Below, piece by piece: positions 35,634-47,274 of a stretch of 64,000 nucleotides of DNA (positions are counted from its first letter, which is position 1; every line of letters starts with the position of its first letter). The stretch comes from Simmondsia chinensis (taxonomy: Eukaryota; Streptophyta; Magnoliopsida; Caryophyllales; Simmondsiaceae), in the NCBI GenBank assembly GCA_018398585.1, contig JAGTTD010000010.1, positions 22,329,739-22,393,738 on the forward strand. Reading direction: 5' to 3'. Below the pieces are notes generated by a model, which did no database searches, was not told where the DNA came from, and saw only the letters and a list, made by a program, of their open reading frames with translations. Position numbers and translations under genes: made by a program.

Positions 35634-36781
35634 TAGCCTGGATACAATATGGCTTAATTTCTTCAGCAGTTTCAAGAACGTTAAGGTGAAGAGGACTAGG
35701 AAAAAGGTCTTTATCGACACCCATCTGTCCTTCTCCTGAGAAGATCAATTCTCTAGCTTCTATGGCATCTTGAACCATGTTTCCAAACATCATGCAGTTC
35801 TTCATTGAATGGATTAATGAATCGTGCCACTTACAATGGACTTTTCCCTTATTTGAGTTACGATTTGGTTTTATGTGTTTACACCTAATCTTGAATTTAT
35901 TATTCATCTCAAGCCAATCGAATATTACATTAGCTATGGAAAGGTCAAATGAATATTTTCTCAAGTCTTGGGATTGATAAGATTTCCTGGCTTTATTATC
36001 CTTCTTAACCAAAGGATTACAAACTATGGGAGGTCCCTTGACGTACTCAGCTACATCAATTTCGTATGGAGGATCATCTTCCTCTTCAATTAAGTTGTGC
36101 ACATACGTCGCATACATACTCTTTTTTTCGAAAGGCTTTCTTCTCTTAGGACTGCCTCGTATTTAGCAGCACATTCTACAACCTGAAGAAGCATCGTAAA
36201 GTTAGAGCCTTCAAATTTATTCTAGAGTTCAATGTTCAGGCCATTAAGAGCCATCTTAGTGTATTCAGGATTAGGAAGGGCTACAATGCATTTTAAGAGC
36301 TCACTTGAACTAGTTAATATGCTCTTCCACTGATTTTTCCTGACTTTTGTCTCATTCATGTCAAGTTTGACAAGGAAGTTCCTAACTCCATTCAGGGAAT
36401 TGGGCCTAGAATTGCCATTCCATGTTGTCCCAAGAACAAAAAGAATTAGGTGGGAGTCTAATATACCACTAGAAATCAGTCCCAGTCAACGAACTGGGGA
36501 ACAATCTTAATTTGAGATATTGATTATCTGCTGCTTCCCTACACTGGCAATTGAATCTCGTCAATTGCTCGAGAGCAGAAATAATCCCTTCTTTTGAGAA
36601 GAGGGTAAACTCGGGGATTTTATATCCTCGAGGAAAAGGGTAATCCCTGTCAAGGTAGTCAGGGTCAGGTTTACCACACAAGGGCCTATTGACCCTTACG
36701 AGACCCGACCTATATTTTTGCTCAATAAGAGCGACCAATTTATCTTGGAGGGAAGGTTAGGCACATGATTATGCGCCATCC

Positions 36782-36782
<1 letters not shown>

Positions 36783-36814
<32 letters not shown>
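36783..36814. repeat. 32-bp poly-C tract
   Basis: Uninterrupted C run inside the gag remnant of element D. It reads as poly-glycine in one minus frame. It is the second such tract in the window (see 9294-9316). Confidence 0.95.
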
Positions 36815-36816
<2 letters not shown>

Positions 36817-37337
36817 GCTGGTAAGGAACTCGAGGGGGATCTGTAGGATACCCCTGAGCACCCATCACAATTGGGTGCGGGAATGGTTGTGGCCCCCCCA
36901 AACCCCGGATAAACCCCTTGATCATAAGGGCCATGCGCTTGGTTTGCCATGAGGTGTATTCTAGCAGGACTTGGGTTACACGGCGCCCCTAGAGGCCCAC
37001 CGACACCAACAGGTATCCTTGTCTGATCAACTCTCAAGTTGTGGTCATGAGGACGTGGGTTATTAACTTGCCCCTTAGTATGATAAGTGTGAATAGGTTC
37101 AGGATGAGAAGTCTAGTTCCCTATAATAGGGACTTGAGCTTGCACTCCTATCTCAAGGCCTTGAGTGGGCCTCAAGGTAATCTCCGTTGCTTGAGGATGG
37201 TGAGAACGGTTGTACCTCCCTGCCTCAGGGACATGTAACAGCGGTGTAGTAGGATTGAGGTCCGTTGTCGTTAGAGAAAAACTTTGATTGGAAGGGCCTG
37301 CAATTCCATGAGGCACGCTTTTGTTTCTATGGCTCTA

Positions 37338-38009
37338 TTATAAGCGTACGACACCTGGGTTAGTCTTTGGCAGGTTTTTCGATCTCTCAAGGATCACACA
37401 GTTGACCCGGGTTATTGGAAACCACGAGTTCAGAGGGGTCTCATAGGGGTAACCAGCTAGCACAGATAGAGGGGGTGCTAGCCTTAGTTGCCCGATATCC
37501 TTCCTAATGGTTTGGACCAAGCTATTATAAGTCTCAGATTGTCTAACCAAAATAGGCTTAACTTCAACCACTGTCTGCCTAGCCATATCCTTAGCTATAA
37601 ACGTAGCAGTAGAGGACAAGGTCGAGTACATTTCTACCAAGACTCTATCAGTCTCTTTATGTAGCCTTTCATTCATAAAGGTTACAACGTCATTAATCAC
37701 AACTGTTATGACAACAGAGTTTTCATACTGAGCCGCAAGATTGTGCTTTGTCTCAGCATGTTGCATCTCGAAGGCTTCCCTCGTTGTTTGTTGAACTCTT
37801 TGGTCTATAATCTCTAAACGATGCTTGAGCATAGCCATGAAACTCTTGCGATAATGGCAATCAAGCCTAATAATACATTCATCTTCCAAGATGTCAGCAT
37901 CATCACCACTTTCGCTGCCGTAGCTATGACTTATTTCATCCCTTCGAGATATGGGACTTTGTTCCAGAGGATGCTTAAGTGGGGACACAATAAAGGCTAA
38001 GCCTTTCAA
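37338..38009 (-). pseudogene. Gypsy element D gag N-terminal region, first copy
   Basis: A 223-codon minus frame with HYRKSFMAMLKHRLEIIDQR, a helix-rich middle and RKDIGQLRLAPP. It resembles the frame at 39393-39133 plus 39639-39436 in order (SFMAMLKCHLEIVDQ, REEIRQLRPVPPPS). I take it as the N-terminal, poorly conserved part of gag. Function beyond that is not visible. Confidence 0.55.
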
Positions 38010-38139
38010 TTCCTCGAGAAAAAGAGCGCTTTAACTCCTAGTTCTAACCATTGGCGAATGGCCAGCAATTATGTCTTGGTAATCCATGATGGGCTAAAGA
38101 TAATAAAGTCTCATTTTGAGCCTCCCATTATGGTCACCA

Positions 38140-38556
38140 AAAAAGCGTGTTTTCTCTATTTTGTTTCAGATGATGTGTATGCAGTTGCCGTAAATGTGAA
38201 AATAAAACAAATGTGCAAAAGGGACTCACCGTGACTAAGGAGTGAGCCTAATTATAAACTGCACATCTTTGACCTCAACCACTCAACATTTTGGAAGAAA
38301 AGGTTGTTATATGTTGGTGTATCTGACTTCAGTTATACCGTGAGTTCTACTTATGTTTCAATTAAGAAGACTTTCTTAAGTATTTTTGTGGATTTTTTAC
38401 GTATTTTTATGACAGAAAATTAAAGGATATGGACCTAACTCAAGTGGCAGTTACAATGATGAAGCAGCGCCCACAAACACCTTTTCTCATACACTTAAAA
38501 GTCAGAAACTGTGGTGGAGACAAACCTAAGAGCTCAACAGTCCACTTACAAGCCCG
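38140..38556 (-). repeat. Partial LTR of element D (duplicated segment)
   Basis: About 415 bp nearly collinear with 39700-40118 (AAAGGGACTCACC, GATATGTTGGTGTATCTGAC and similar words). Similarity stops sharply near 38556, where a second gag-like segment begins. This looks like a tandem duplication joint rather than an independent insertion. Confidence 0.7.
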
Positions 38557-38599
38557 AGCAAATTAGGTTGTTGGTTCACCCTCGCTTTATCAGTCCCCA

Positions 38600-39660
38600 A
38601 GTCATGGTTTCGAGGAAGTGAGTAGTTAACTTGCCCCATAGTTAATAAGTATAAAAAGGTCTAGGAAGGAGAGGCCAGTTCCTAGGAGTGGATACCTGTC
38701 CTTGCATTCCAACTTCAAGGTCTTTAGTCGGCCTCAAGGTTGGCTCTACCAACTGAGGGCGGTATGAAAGGTTTTGTCCCCCTGTCTCAAGGACAGGTAC
38801 TACTAGAACATTGGCATTAAGATCCCTCAAGGCTAGAAAAAACTCATATTCGAGGGACCAGTAACCCTAAGAGGCACATTATCCCTACAGCTAGATTCTA
38901 AGTGTGTGACACTAAGGTTAGCCATAATTGGGTTTTCCGTTCTCTCAGGGATGTTAATATCAACCAAAGTTACTGGTAATTGTGAACTCATGGGAGTCTC
39001 ACGAGGATATCCAGTTGGTACTGACGGAGGAGGTACAGGCCTGAGCTGCCTGATCTCCTCTCTAACGGCTTGAGCAAAGCCATTATGCGCATCAGTCTAT
39101 CTTACCAAAATAGGCTCAACTTCAATTGTTGTCTATCTTGCCACGTCCTTAGTAATAAGGGTAGTGGTAGGGGACAAAGTTGAGTTCATTTTAACTAAGA
39201 CGCTGTTAGTTTCTTCGTGAAGTCTATCTTGCATTGAGGTTGTAACATTGTTTATTACAGCTCTCATGGTGATAGAGCTTTCATCCTGAGCAGCCATATT
39301 GCGCTCTAAATCAACACTTTGTCTCTTGAGTGTCTCTTCCAATGATCGTTGAATTTGGTCAACAATCTCTAGATGGCATTTGAGCATGGCCATGAAACTG
39401 TTACGAGAAAAGCCATCTATATCTATTTGTTCATCCTACGGGATGTCATCACTACCACTGCTCTCACTGCTATGGTTATAACTCTGTTCATCCCTTCGTG
39501 TTATAGGGTTTTGTTCAAGAGAATGCTCAAGCGGGGATCCGATCAAGGCTAAGCCCTCTGTTTCCTCGTGCTTGACACTGCGGTACCTCCTAGTTCTGAC
39601 CATTGGTGAATGGTCTAAAACTACATTCTGGTGATCCACGATGGGTTGGAGATGATGAAG
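38600..39660 (-). pseudogene. Gypsy element D gag N-terminal region, second copy
   Basis: Minus-strand sequence homologous to 37050-38110. It has SSESSGSDDIP in place of SGDDADILED, then SFMAMLKCHLEIVDQ, and ends in GLTR-type spacer. A stop separates 39639-39436 from 39393-39133. With the partial LTR this forms a 1.5-kb tandem duplication at the 5' end of element D. Confidence 0.6.
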
Positions 39661-39689
39661 TTTCGTTTCAAGCCTCCCACCAGGATTGC

Positions 39690-41092
39690 AAAAGGCGTGT
39701 TTACTCTATTTTGTTTCAAGTTGTGTGTGTGGCCGCCGTAAATGTAAAAACAAAACAAACGTACAAAAGGGACTCACCTTGACTAGGGAGTGAGCTAATT
39801 ACAAACCGCGCATTTTTTACTACAACCACTCACCGTTTTCGAAGAAAAGGTGGTGATATGTTGGTGTATCTGACTTCGATTATACCGTGAGTTCTGCTTA
39901 CGCTTTAACTAAGAAGACTTTATTAAATTTCTTTTTTTGTGATTTTCTTATGTTTATATGTTGGCGAAAAATTAATGGGTATAGACCTGACTCAATTGGC
40001 AGTTACAATGGAGCAGGGCCCACAGACACCTTTCCTCGTACACTTAAAGTCAGGAACTAGGGTGGAGAGAAACCCAAGAGCTCAACAATCCACTTACAAG
40101 CACAAGCCAATCAAGTTTTTAAGCCAAGCACCCTGATTTATAATAACTCGAATGAGTTAAGGTATGACAAAATTAAGGTGGAGCAAACCGTATTCAAGTC
40201 ACTAAGTTCGGACCAATGCTTCGAGGTCAAGCCTTGGCCATCAACGTCCTAAACAATGATGTGAACCTAAGTTCGCTTGACTTATTAAGAAGTGATAAAA
40301 GTGCTAAGACCAACGCTTCAAGGTCAAGCTTTGGTCGTCAAAGCCTTAAACTAAAGCCTCAAATCTCAAATTGTCGATTTATGGGAATAGACTAAAACTA
40401 GAAAGTTATATCTGAAGCCCGAGAACTGTACTACTAAAAAGGTAAGTATAGTAGAGATATACATTACACTATGCCTGGCTAAGTTATGCTACTCCTAAAA
40501 AAAAACCACAAGCGTGCTGTAAAAGAAAACTTGAAGAAGTTTTATAATGAGCGTTTGTGCTTTTTTGGACTGACATAGAGTCCTTTATTTATAGAAAACA
40601 AGATGCTCCTTCTTTCCCGAAAACTCCACCCACATCTGGCCACTAGGCTCCATCTTACAATTTCAAATCCCCAATGAATGTGCCCTGAATTTAGTATTGG
40701 AGGGAAATCCATGGTGCCCACATCCGAATTCTTAGCGAAAGTCTCTCCTAGAAGCTCTACATTCTCTTGGATTAAGCTTAGTGCCTAAGTAACTGAATTT
40801 GCACTCCAAGTAACTGCCTCGAGCCTGGGAACTACCTATCTCACAGCCTTCCAGATAGCCCCTTGAGCTTGAGCTCACTTTTTCCCTTAACCATTTCGAG
40901 CTTCGAGTGGTTGATACCCATGTCAATGTTAATAACTTTATGAGGATGCTGGGATCGAGACGCCGTTATCTTAGTACTTAAAGGCCTGACTTCCTTCGAG
41001 AAGGCCCTCACGTGCTAACCACGTGGCACTTTATTCAAAACGGTATCATCCCAACCCCCTCGAAATTAGGGTATAAACAATATCCTACTACA
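39690..41092 (-). repeat. Element D 5' LTR (approximate limits)
   Basis: About 1.4 kb. The outer end reads TGTAGTAGG on the minus strand (41092). A TATA box TATAAATA on the minus strand lies at 40586-40593, upstream of the gag region. The inner limit is uncertain because the primer site is not clear. The matching 3' LTR must lie left of the window. No frame here is supported. Confidence 0.6.
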
Positions 41093-41189
41093 AAAATTAG
41101 GTACTATTGACCTACTCCTCTTAATTTAGCCTTTGACGAAAGACCCTACTCAACTAATGTTCATACGATGGTCAAAATGTGAATGAATG

Positions 41190-42085
41190 GAACATAGATG
41201 GTAGAAGTGAATATGAGATAATAAATGTACCTTAAAGAGATGACTATTGCAGCTACTGAACATACATATAGAGAAGATAGTGAAGAAGCTATAAGTAACG
41301 CTCTAATAGCCAGTTTTACTAGTCAACTCAAAGGTTGGTGGAATAAGTACTTAACTGACAAACAAAGATTAGAAATTATTAATGCAAAGAAACAAGTGAT
41401 AATCAAAATAGAGGATCAAGATTGGGCATCGGAATCATCAAATGCAGTGTCAACCGTACTTTTTGTAATAATGAAACAATTTTTAAGAAATGCAACACAG
41501 TTTATAGATAGAGCTTACAAAATACTCTATAATCTTAGATGCCATAAGTTGCAAGACTTTAAATGGTTTAAAAATGTTTTTTTATGAGAAATTTTTTAGT
41601 TTTTATTTTTTTTACTAGAGAAGATTGTAATCATTCATACTTGAAAGAAGGATTTATCAGTGGTCTTGCAAAATTATTTGTTGAAAAGGTCAAACAAAGA
41701 ATTAGAGATACTCATAATGGAGAAATTCCTTATTATCTACTTACTTTTGGAGATCTTATAAATCATATTACTCAACAAGGCTTATGTTTATGTATTGATA
41801 TGGTGTTAAGATCAATGATAAAGAGTGAGTTATCTCAGAGTAAGAAAGTGTTAGGAAGCTTTTGTGCTCAGTATGGGTATGAAGACATAAAACCCCTTCT
41901 GCAAAAAAAAAAAAAAAAAAGTATATGTCAAAACTGCCTAAGAAAAAAAATATTTTCCCATTAAAAGACAAGTCATTTTCAAAAATAAAACAACAAATAC
42001 TACAAAAGGTAGAATTAAATTTTACAACTGTAACAAGTTTGGTCATACTGCAAAATATTGTAGAATTAAAGAAAAAAAATAATGA
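41190..42085 (+). pseudogene. Endogenous pararetrovirus copy 1, coat protein region
   Basis: Frames 41225-41587 and 41584-41964 correspond to the coat protein core of plant pararetroviruses (Caulimoviridae): a GWWNKYL block, then LRCHKLQDFKWFK, a YLKEGFISGL block and FGDLINHI. The zinc knuckle near 42020-42060 retains GHTAKYC, but its first cysteine is lost. The frame is broken by a shift near 41584 and an A-run near 41907. The same region is present in copy 2 at 50230-51110 and in part in copy 3. The protein would package viral DNA; this copy cannot make it. Confidence 0.85.
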
Positions 42086-44060
42086 ATTAAAAACTAGAGG
42101 ATGAAGTAAAAGAAGAACTAATAAATCTACTACAAGAAGAAAATTCAGAAGTTGAAAATAATATTTCAAATGAAAATTACGATATCCAACAAATTGCTTT
42201 AACTAGTACTACCAAGTTATTCTAGTGAAAAAGAAAGTTCTCAAGGAATATGTAATTGCCAAACAACAAGCATGATTGCCACAGTAAGATAGGATGAGAC
42301 CAAAGATATTAAACATTCTAAGGTAAAAGAATACCCAAAACAAAATAACTACTCTAACGAGACTACTACTCAAAAAATTCAAACAGAAATAGAAAGATTG
42401 AAAGATCAAATTTGAGAAATGAAAACATGTTAGAATCAATCTAACCTTAACAAAGAAAAAACTTTGGTCACTAGAATTACTAATACGTGACAAAGATACT
42501 AAAAATCTTTATATTATTTCAAAAGTGGTTGATTTTTGTAAAATTAAGATAGGTAACTTTGACTTTTATACCATTGCTTTATTTGACACAAGAGCCGATC
42601 AAAATTATGTTACAGAAGGTCTTATACCATTAAAATACTACGAAAGGACAAAGCATAAACTACACACTACACATATGTAATCAAAATTATTGCTTCAAAG
42701 CATCCTTCATATTAGTCAAAAATCTTCAACAAACAGTTATATTAGGAACACCATTCATCACCAAACTATACCCTTTTTACATTGATCAAATAGGAGTCCA
42801 TACAGATATATCTGGTAATAAAAAAACCTTTAAATTCCTTATTCCTATTACGGAAAAGGAAACTAATTCCCTCAGAAAATAATTCGTTACTCCAAATTGA
42901 TATACTTCAATCAAAATTGAACTAAATAGGTTTCTCCAAAGTAAAATAGGATGCCAAAGGGTTAAGGAACTATTGTAAAACAAAGAAATTGTACAAAAAA
43001 TAAGGGATCTAGAAAATATATTCAAAAGGGAAGTTTGCTAAGATATTTCAAACACTTACTGGGATAGAAATAAATATATAGTTAAACTTTCTCGTGAGAA
43101 ATATTTTTATGAATCAAATATGTTCATGACAAATCAAGTCAAAATGAAAAATGAAAGCCCAAAATTGATAATTAATTTTAACCAAATACAAAAGAGAAGA
43201 TACCCTATTCAAAACAAGCGGAACATACTAAATCGACCACATAGTCAACACGTATCATCAAAATTTTACATAAATGGTGGACATTGGCAAAACCAAACAA
43301 AAGAAGAAGATATGTATGAAACTATTTTCATTATTCCATTTAGACAATATAAGTGGAATGTAAGGCCATTTGGGCAAAAAATTACCCCTTCAAAATTTCA
43401 AAATCTAATGAGTCGTATCTTCTAACTCATATACTCAAAATATAGTGGTGAATATCAATAACATTTTAATCTTTTCAAAGACAATTAAACAATATTCTAA
43501 ACACTTAAAAACTTTTAAGCATGTAGCCAAACAGAATGACCTCATGGTATCAGAGCATAAAATAAAAATATTTCAAACAAAAGTAAGATTTTCAGGACAT
43601 AAACTTTCAAATACATTAATTTGTAATGACAATTATTGTTTTCAAACTCCCTTGACTCAAATATGCCCTGATCAAGAAGTTGTTCATGCTCGAATAAAAG
43701 ATAAGAAATCAGTCCTTAAATTATTAATTTGGTAGCAGAAAAAGATATATATTTACTAAAAATTAAAATAGTTCATCAGAATATAATTCAATATGGTTTT
43801 CAAAACTTGGAAAAAAAGACAACACAAAGACGAACATCAAGACTTATTATAAAATTCTACTCCAAAATTGGAATTGATAAATTCTCATGAAACCAACATT
43901 AGGATTAATAGTCGTTCGGATGCAATTCTTCAAAATGCTTTAATAGAAATTAACAACCTCCCAATTGTATCTAGATTACTCAAGATATCCCGGCCTATGC
44001 ATAAAGGCATTTATAAACTACTCAAGAATTTCACATTTATTTATTTATTTTTATTTTTTT
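42086..44060 (+). pseudogene. Endogenous pararetrovirus copy 1, protease and reverse transcriptase region
   Basis: A protease-like block lies near 42580 (FDTRADQN; the family has DTG, so glycine is arginine). RT pieces are at 43120-43425 (KWNVRPFGQKITPSKFQ) and 43445-43735. The polymerase active-site strand reads VNINNILIFS where the family has two adjacent aspartates; both are asparagine. Next to it the sequence jumps to a piece related to the protease region of copy 2, so this copy is rearranged. A short distal frame at 43868-44068 also has a match in copy 2. No functional enzyme is possible. Confidence 0.78.
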
Positions 44061-44099
44061 TTTTGTAATTGAATGAAAAAACTAATAATAAAATAAAAA

Positions 44100-44460
44100 G
44101 AAGAATGAATTAATGAAATGGTGCTTAGTCTTTAATACGAACTTAAGTACGGAGTAGATCTTTTGTTTTGGGGATTTTTTAGAATTTAAAAGCGAGCATT
44201 CCTTTCTTTATTTGTTTGCTGTAACTACTTGAGCCGGATGAGAGGAAACTTTCACGTCCGGTTTTGAAGGAGGGAGATCTTGTAGTATAGGATCCTATCC
44301 CAATTTTTCATTTGTTAGGCCCATAGCTAAAAAAACCTACTTTTTTATGATTACAAGGTTCCATCCTGTAAATATAGCATCCCTCTTTTTCTTTTCTTTT
44401 TTTAACTATCCAAGGCTTTAATTTCTAAATTTTGGAGACATATAAATAATTTTGAAACAA
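44100..44460 (+). pseudogene. rpoC1: Plastid-derived insertion: rpoC1 intron end and exon 2 start (NUPT)
   Basis: 44231-44264 has the group II intron domain V hairpin (GAGCCGGATGAG ... TTTCACGTCCGGTT). From about 44305 the sequence reads as the start of plastid rpoC1 exon 2: FSFVRPIAKK, PTFL, then KYSIPLF near 44370 and a QGF-like end near 44410. rpoC1 encodes the beta' subunit of plastid-encoded RNA polymerase. One extra A in a seven-A run after GCT, plus several substitutions, break the frame. Flanks are pararetrovirus sequence found uninterrupted in copy 2 near 52200, so the fragment was inserted in the virus copy. It is a nuclear copy of plastid DNA, not a gene. Confidence 0.83.
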
Positions 44461-44599
44461 ATGACTATAAATATTTCCTTTGATGAGGTAATCAAAATAA
44501 AACCATACATTCTCTTCAAAACGAAGATGATTATTTCAAAAGGGATATTATTTTAACTTTTCAAATTTTCGTATTAATTTTAAACATTTTAGAAAAATT

Positions 44600-45735
44600 C
44601 TCATGCAGGAAAACGTTCAAAAAAATTTGTGACCTAGGGTTGAAAAGCCCCTCGGATGAGTCTTCCAAAAGAATTCTATCAACTTCTTTTACTTCAAATC
44701 CATCTTCGTCTTCAGCAATTCTTAGAGAAGTGATGGCTAGTGATTATGCTGTATTTCCAATCGCCCCATTTTCTAATAGAAGAAAAACTACATTATCTTC
44801 ATATTTTAATGTTACAATCCAGTTTGATGCCTTACAACAATTTTCTCCTTTGTCCTATTCCCAAGCACTAAAGTTATATCCTTCAAATGCACCTGTGACG
44901 ATTTCTTCACGAAAATAACTATTTAGAAAATATTTACCTCATTACTTTATGAAACTACACTCATATCCTCTTTTTGCTGCTCATTTAAAGAAACCCAATG
45001 AAAAGGAAGACGTACATAATCTTGCAAAAATACACTTTTCTCCAAATTTTCATTGGGAATCGGCTGACTTGAATAAAATAAAATTATTTTATGAAATCAT
45101 TTTAGTTGATATAAAATCTATCTTGTTGAATATTTCATACGTCTGATCCTAAAGATCCTCAAAAACTTTCTTTTTGAAAATGTAAAATTAAAAATTTAAT
45201 GGATTCAAAACAACGGGATGGAGATATACTTAAACTGAGAATATTTTTAGCTCCATGTAGGCTTCAGCAATATAATTACAAAGAATACTTGGGCACATGT
45301 TATTATACATTTTTAGTGCGGCCATTTATTCACTCATGGTTCTTTATTTTCGACCAAAATCCAAAATAGAATTGCCATATTAGTTTTCTGAATGGTGGTG
45401 CTGATTTGGATGTACTTAACAAACGTCTATAGAGGAAATAATAGAGTTATATCAAGTTTTTAAGAATTCTACTCAAATGAATTTCGAGATATTGTATGAA
45501 ATAAATTTTGTAGTTCAAAAATGGAATCCCATGAATTTGCAGTTGGGATTATGATTTCAAACCTTTATTATATGATGGGTTACCATTAGCAGTTACTAGA
45601 TACTTCAAAGTAAAATGGTGGGGAAAGTTTAAGACTGTATTTCCAAGTTGGTTATCTCAGAAGGAAAGAGAACTCGATAATGATGATTATGAAGAACCTA
45701 ATAATGAAGGCAAGGATTACTTAGATTAAGACAGA
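44600..45735 (+). pseudogene. Endogenous pararetrovirus copy 1, distal ORF
   Basis: Frames 44640-44918 and 44949-45146 and decayed sequence to 45729 match the region 52376-53410 of copy 2 in order (SSSSAILREVM in copy 1, SYSQALKLYPSNAPVTIS, and later WDYDFKPLLYDGLP). I take this as the distal ORF of the same virus. I cannot assign a function from sequence. It is broken by several stops and shifts. Confidence 0.65.
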
Positions 45736-45757
45736 TGAAGAGTTTCACAATTTATTG

Positions 45758-47084
45758 ACTTAAAGTTGGATTTTTTTACCCAATTGGTATAGTTTTGAAA
45801 AATAATTACCAAAATAGCATACTTAAAAATATTTACCAAAATGGCACCATTTACTGTAGCCGTTCAACGTACGCCGGTTGTAACGGCGTACGTCTAGTCA
45901 ACAGTAGTTTTTTAACGGAAGCACAGCTAATTTGTATTCTAAAAATTATTGCATTAAAACCATTTTACATAAATAATTTAAAATTTTAATAATTTTTAAA
46001 TTTTTTTAAAAAAAGTATACTAACTTAATCATGACATTGTATGTGTCATCTTTTTGCTTGTCACGCCATCTACAATATATTCTTTTTGGTTGTCATGTTA
46101 TTTTTTTAACTAATTGTCCTGGTCACTTATAAATAGTTGATACCTTTCATGGTCCTTTTCTAAAAAATACTTTTCTTCTTAGTCGTTTTTGTAAAGTATG
46201 ATGCCCTTACTGTGTATGATATCATTTTTGAAAACTTTCACCATTTATGTTTTTATCCAAAAAATAATGCATAATTTTTATGTATATAATATTGGCTCAA
46301 CAAAAATTTAACGAGTACCTAAATGATGAAATGACCCGTATATATTATCATTATTATTCACTGTATTAAATATAGTAAATAGAAACCAAGATACATTCCC
46401 AATGTCCAAATGGTACCCTAAAGACTATATTTAATAGGAACATACACAGTGCCTCAAGGACTCCCACCTACGCGGGGTCTGGGGGGGTCGGATGTACGCA
46501 GCGTTCTCCCTTCAAGGTGTTAACTTGAAGAGAGACTGTTTTCAAGGAGGTCACCCATCCTGTTACTGCTCTCGCCCAAGCACGCTTGACTTCGGAGTTT
46601 TAATGGGATCCGGTGACGGCGTGTTGATGCCCTCTTTGGTTGAAGACTATATTTAATACAGTGAATAATAACGATAATATATATAGGTCATTTCATTATT
46701 TAGGTACTCGTTAAATTTTTGTTGAGCCAATATTACATACATGAAAATTTATTACTTTTTGGATGAAAATATAAATGGTAAAATTTTTGGCAAATGATAT
46801 TATACAACGTAAGGGCAACATACTTTGCAAAAATGACCAAGAAGAAAAGTATTATTTAGAAAAAGGACCATGAAAGGTATTAACTATTTATAAGTGACCA
46901 AAACAATTAGTCAAAAAAATAACATGACAACCAAAGAAAATGTGGTAGATGACATGACAATAAAAAAGATGACACATACAATGTCATGATGAAGTTAATA
47001 TACTTTTTTTAAAAAATTTTAAATTATTTATGTAAAATAGTTTTAATGTAATAATTTTTAGAATACAAATTAGCCGTGCCTCAG

Positions 47085-47131
<47 letters not shown>

Positions 47132-47274
47132 CGCTGGACGTACGCCATTACAAACGGCGTACGTTGAATGCGCTACAGTAAATGGTGCCATTTTAGTAAA
47201 TATTTTTGGAAGTACGCTATTTTGATAATTTTTTTTCAAAATTATGGCAATTGGGTAAAAAATTCCTTAAAGTT
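45758..47274. mobile_element. Long foldback (inverted-repeat) element with SINE inside
   Basis: Left arm about 45758-46376 and right arm about 46646-47274 are inverted copies of some 620 bp with frequent small differences. Outer ends share TTTTTTACCCAATTG on one strand. Near each end is a short palindromic core (ACGTACGCCG ... CGGCGTACG). The loop was about 46 bp before a SINE entered the inner edge of the right arm. The right arm holds a (TA)n expansion at 47093-47127. No transposase is seen, so it is non-autonomous; MULE-like foldback is the best guess. It lies in pararetrovirus copy 1. I cannot fix a target duplication. Confidence 0.82.
46437..46642 (-). mobile_element. 5S-rRNA-headed SINE with Angio-domain-like 3' region
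   Basis: About 206 bp flanked by a perfect 16-bp duplication AAGACTATATTTAATA (46421-46436 and 46643-46658). Minus strand: the head (46614-46545) matches 5S rRNA, with box A-like AGTCAAGCGTGCTTGG (46576-46591) and box C GGATGGGTGACCTCC (46546-46560), the internal pol III promoter. A hairpin follows (TCTTCAAG ... CTTGAAGGGAGA). The 3' part (46505-46450) reads GCTGCGTACATCCGACCC and CAGACCCCGCGTAGGTGGGA, the conserved 3' segment of plant Angio-type SINEs. Known plant SINE families that I recall have tRNA-derived heads, so the 5S head is unusual. Confidence 0.85.

Larger units (their letters stand above)
34651..37040 (-). pseudogene. Gypsy element D gag
   Basis: Minus-strand pieces agree with Tat-like gag. 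A capsid region with SVEEHINSFK-like sequence lies at 36470-36120. The zinc-like C-terminal region lies at 36117-35512 (VHCKWHDSLIHSMKNC), then a variable spacer to the protease. ORF 36738-36469 (89 codons) and 35533-35255 (92 codons) belong here. The coding order is D gag, protease, RT, from high to low coordinates. Stops and shifts are frequent. A 32-base C tract interrupts the N-terminal part. Confidence 0.72.

Noticed and set aside
36696..37037. Glycine-rich protein frame
   Set aside because: The glycine run comes from the 32-base C tract within the gag remnant of element D.
44305..44460. Working rpoC1 gene
   Set aside because: Only intron end and the first part of exon 2 are present, with a +1 A and other frame breaks.
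46545..46614. Functional 5S rRNA gene
   Set aside because: Only about 70 of 120 bases match, both 5S ends are missing, and the segment lies inside a short element with its own target duplications.
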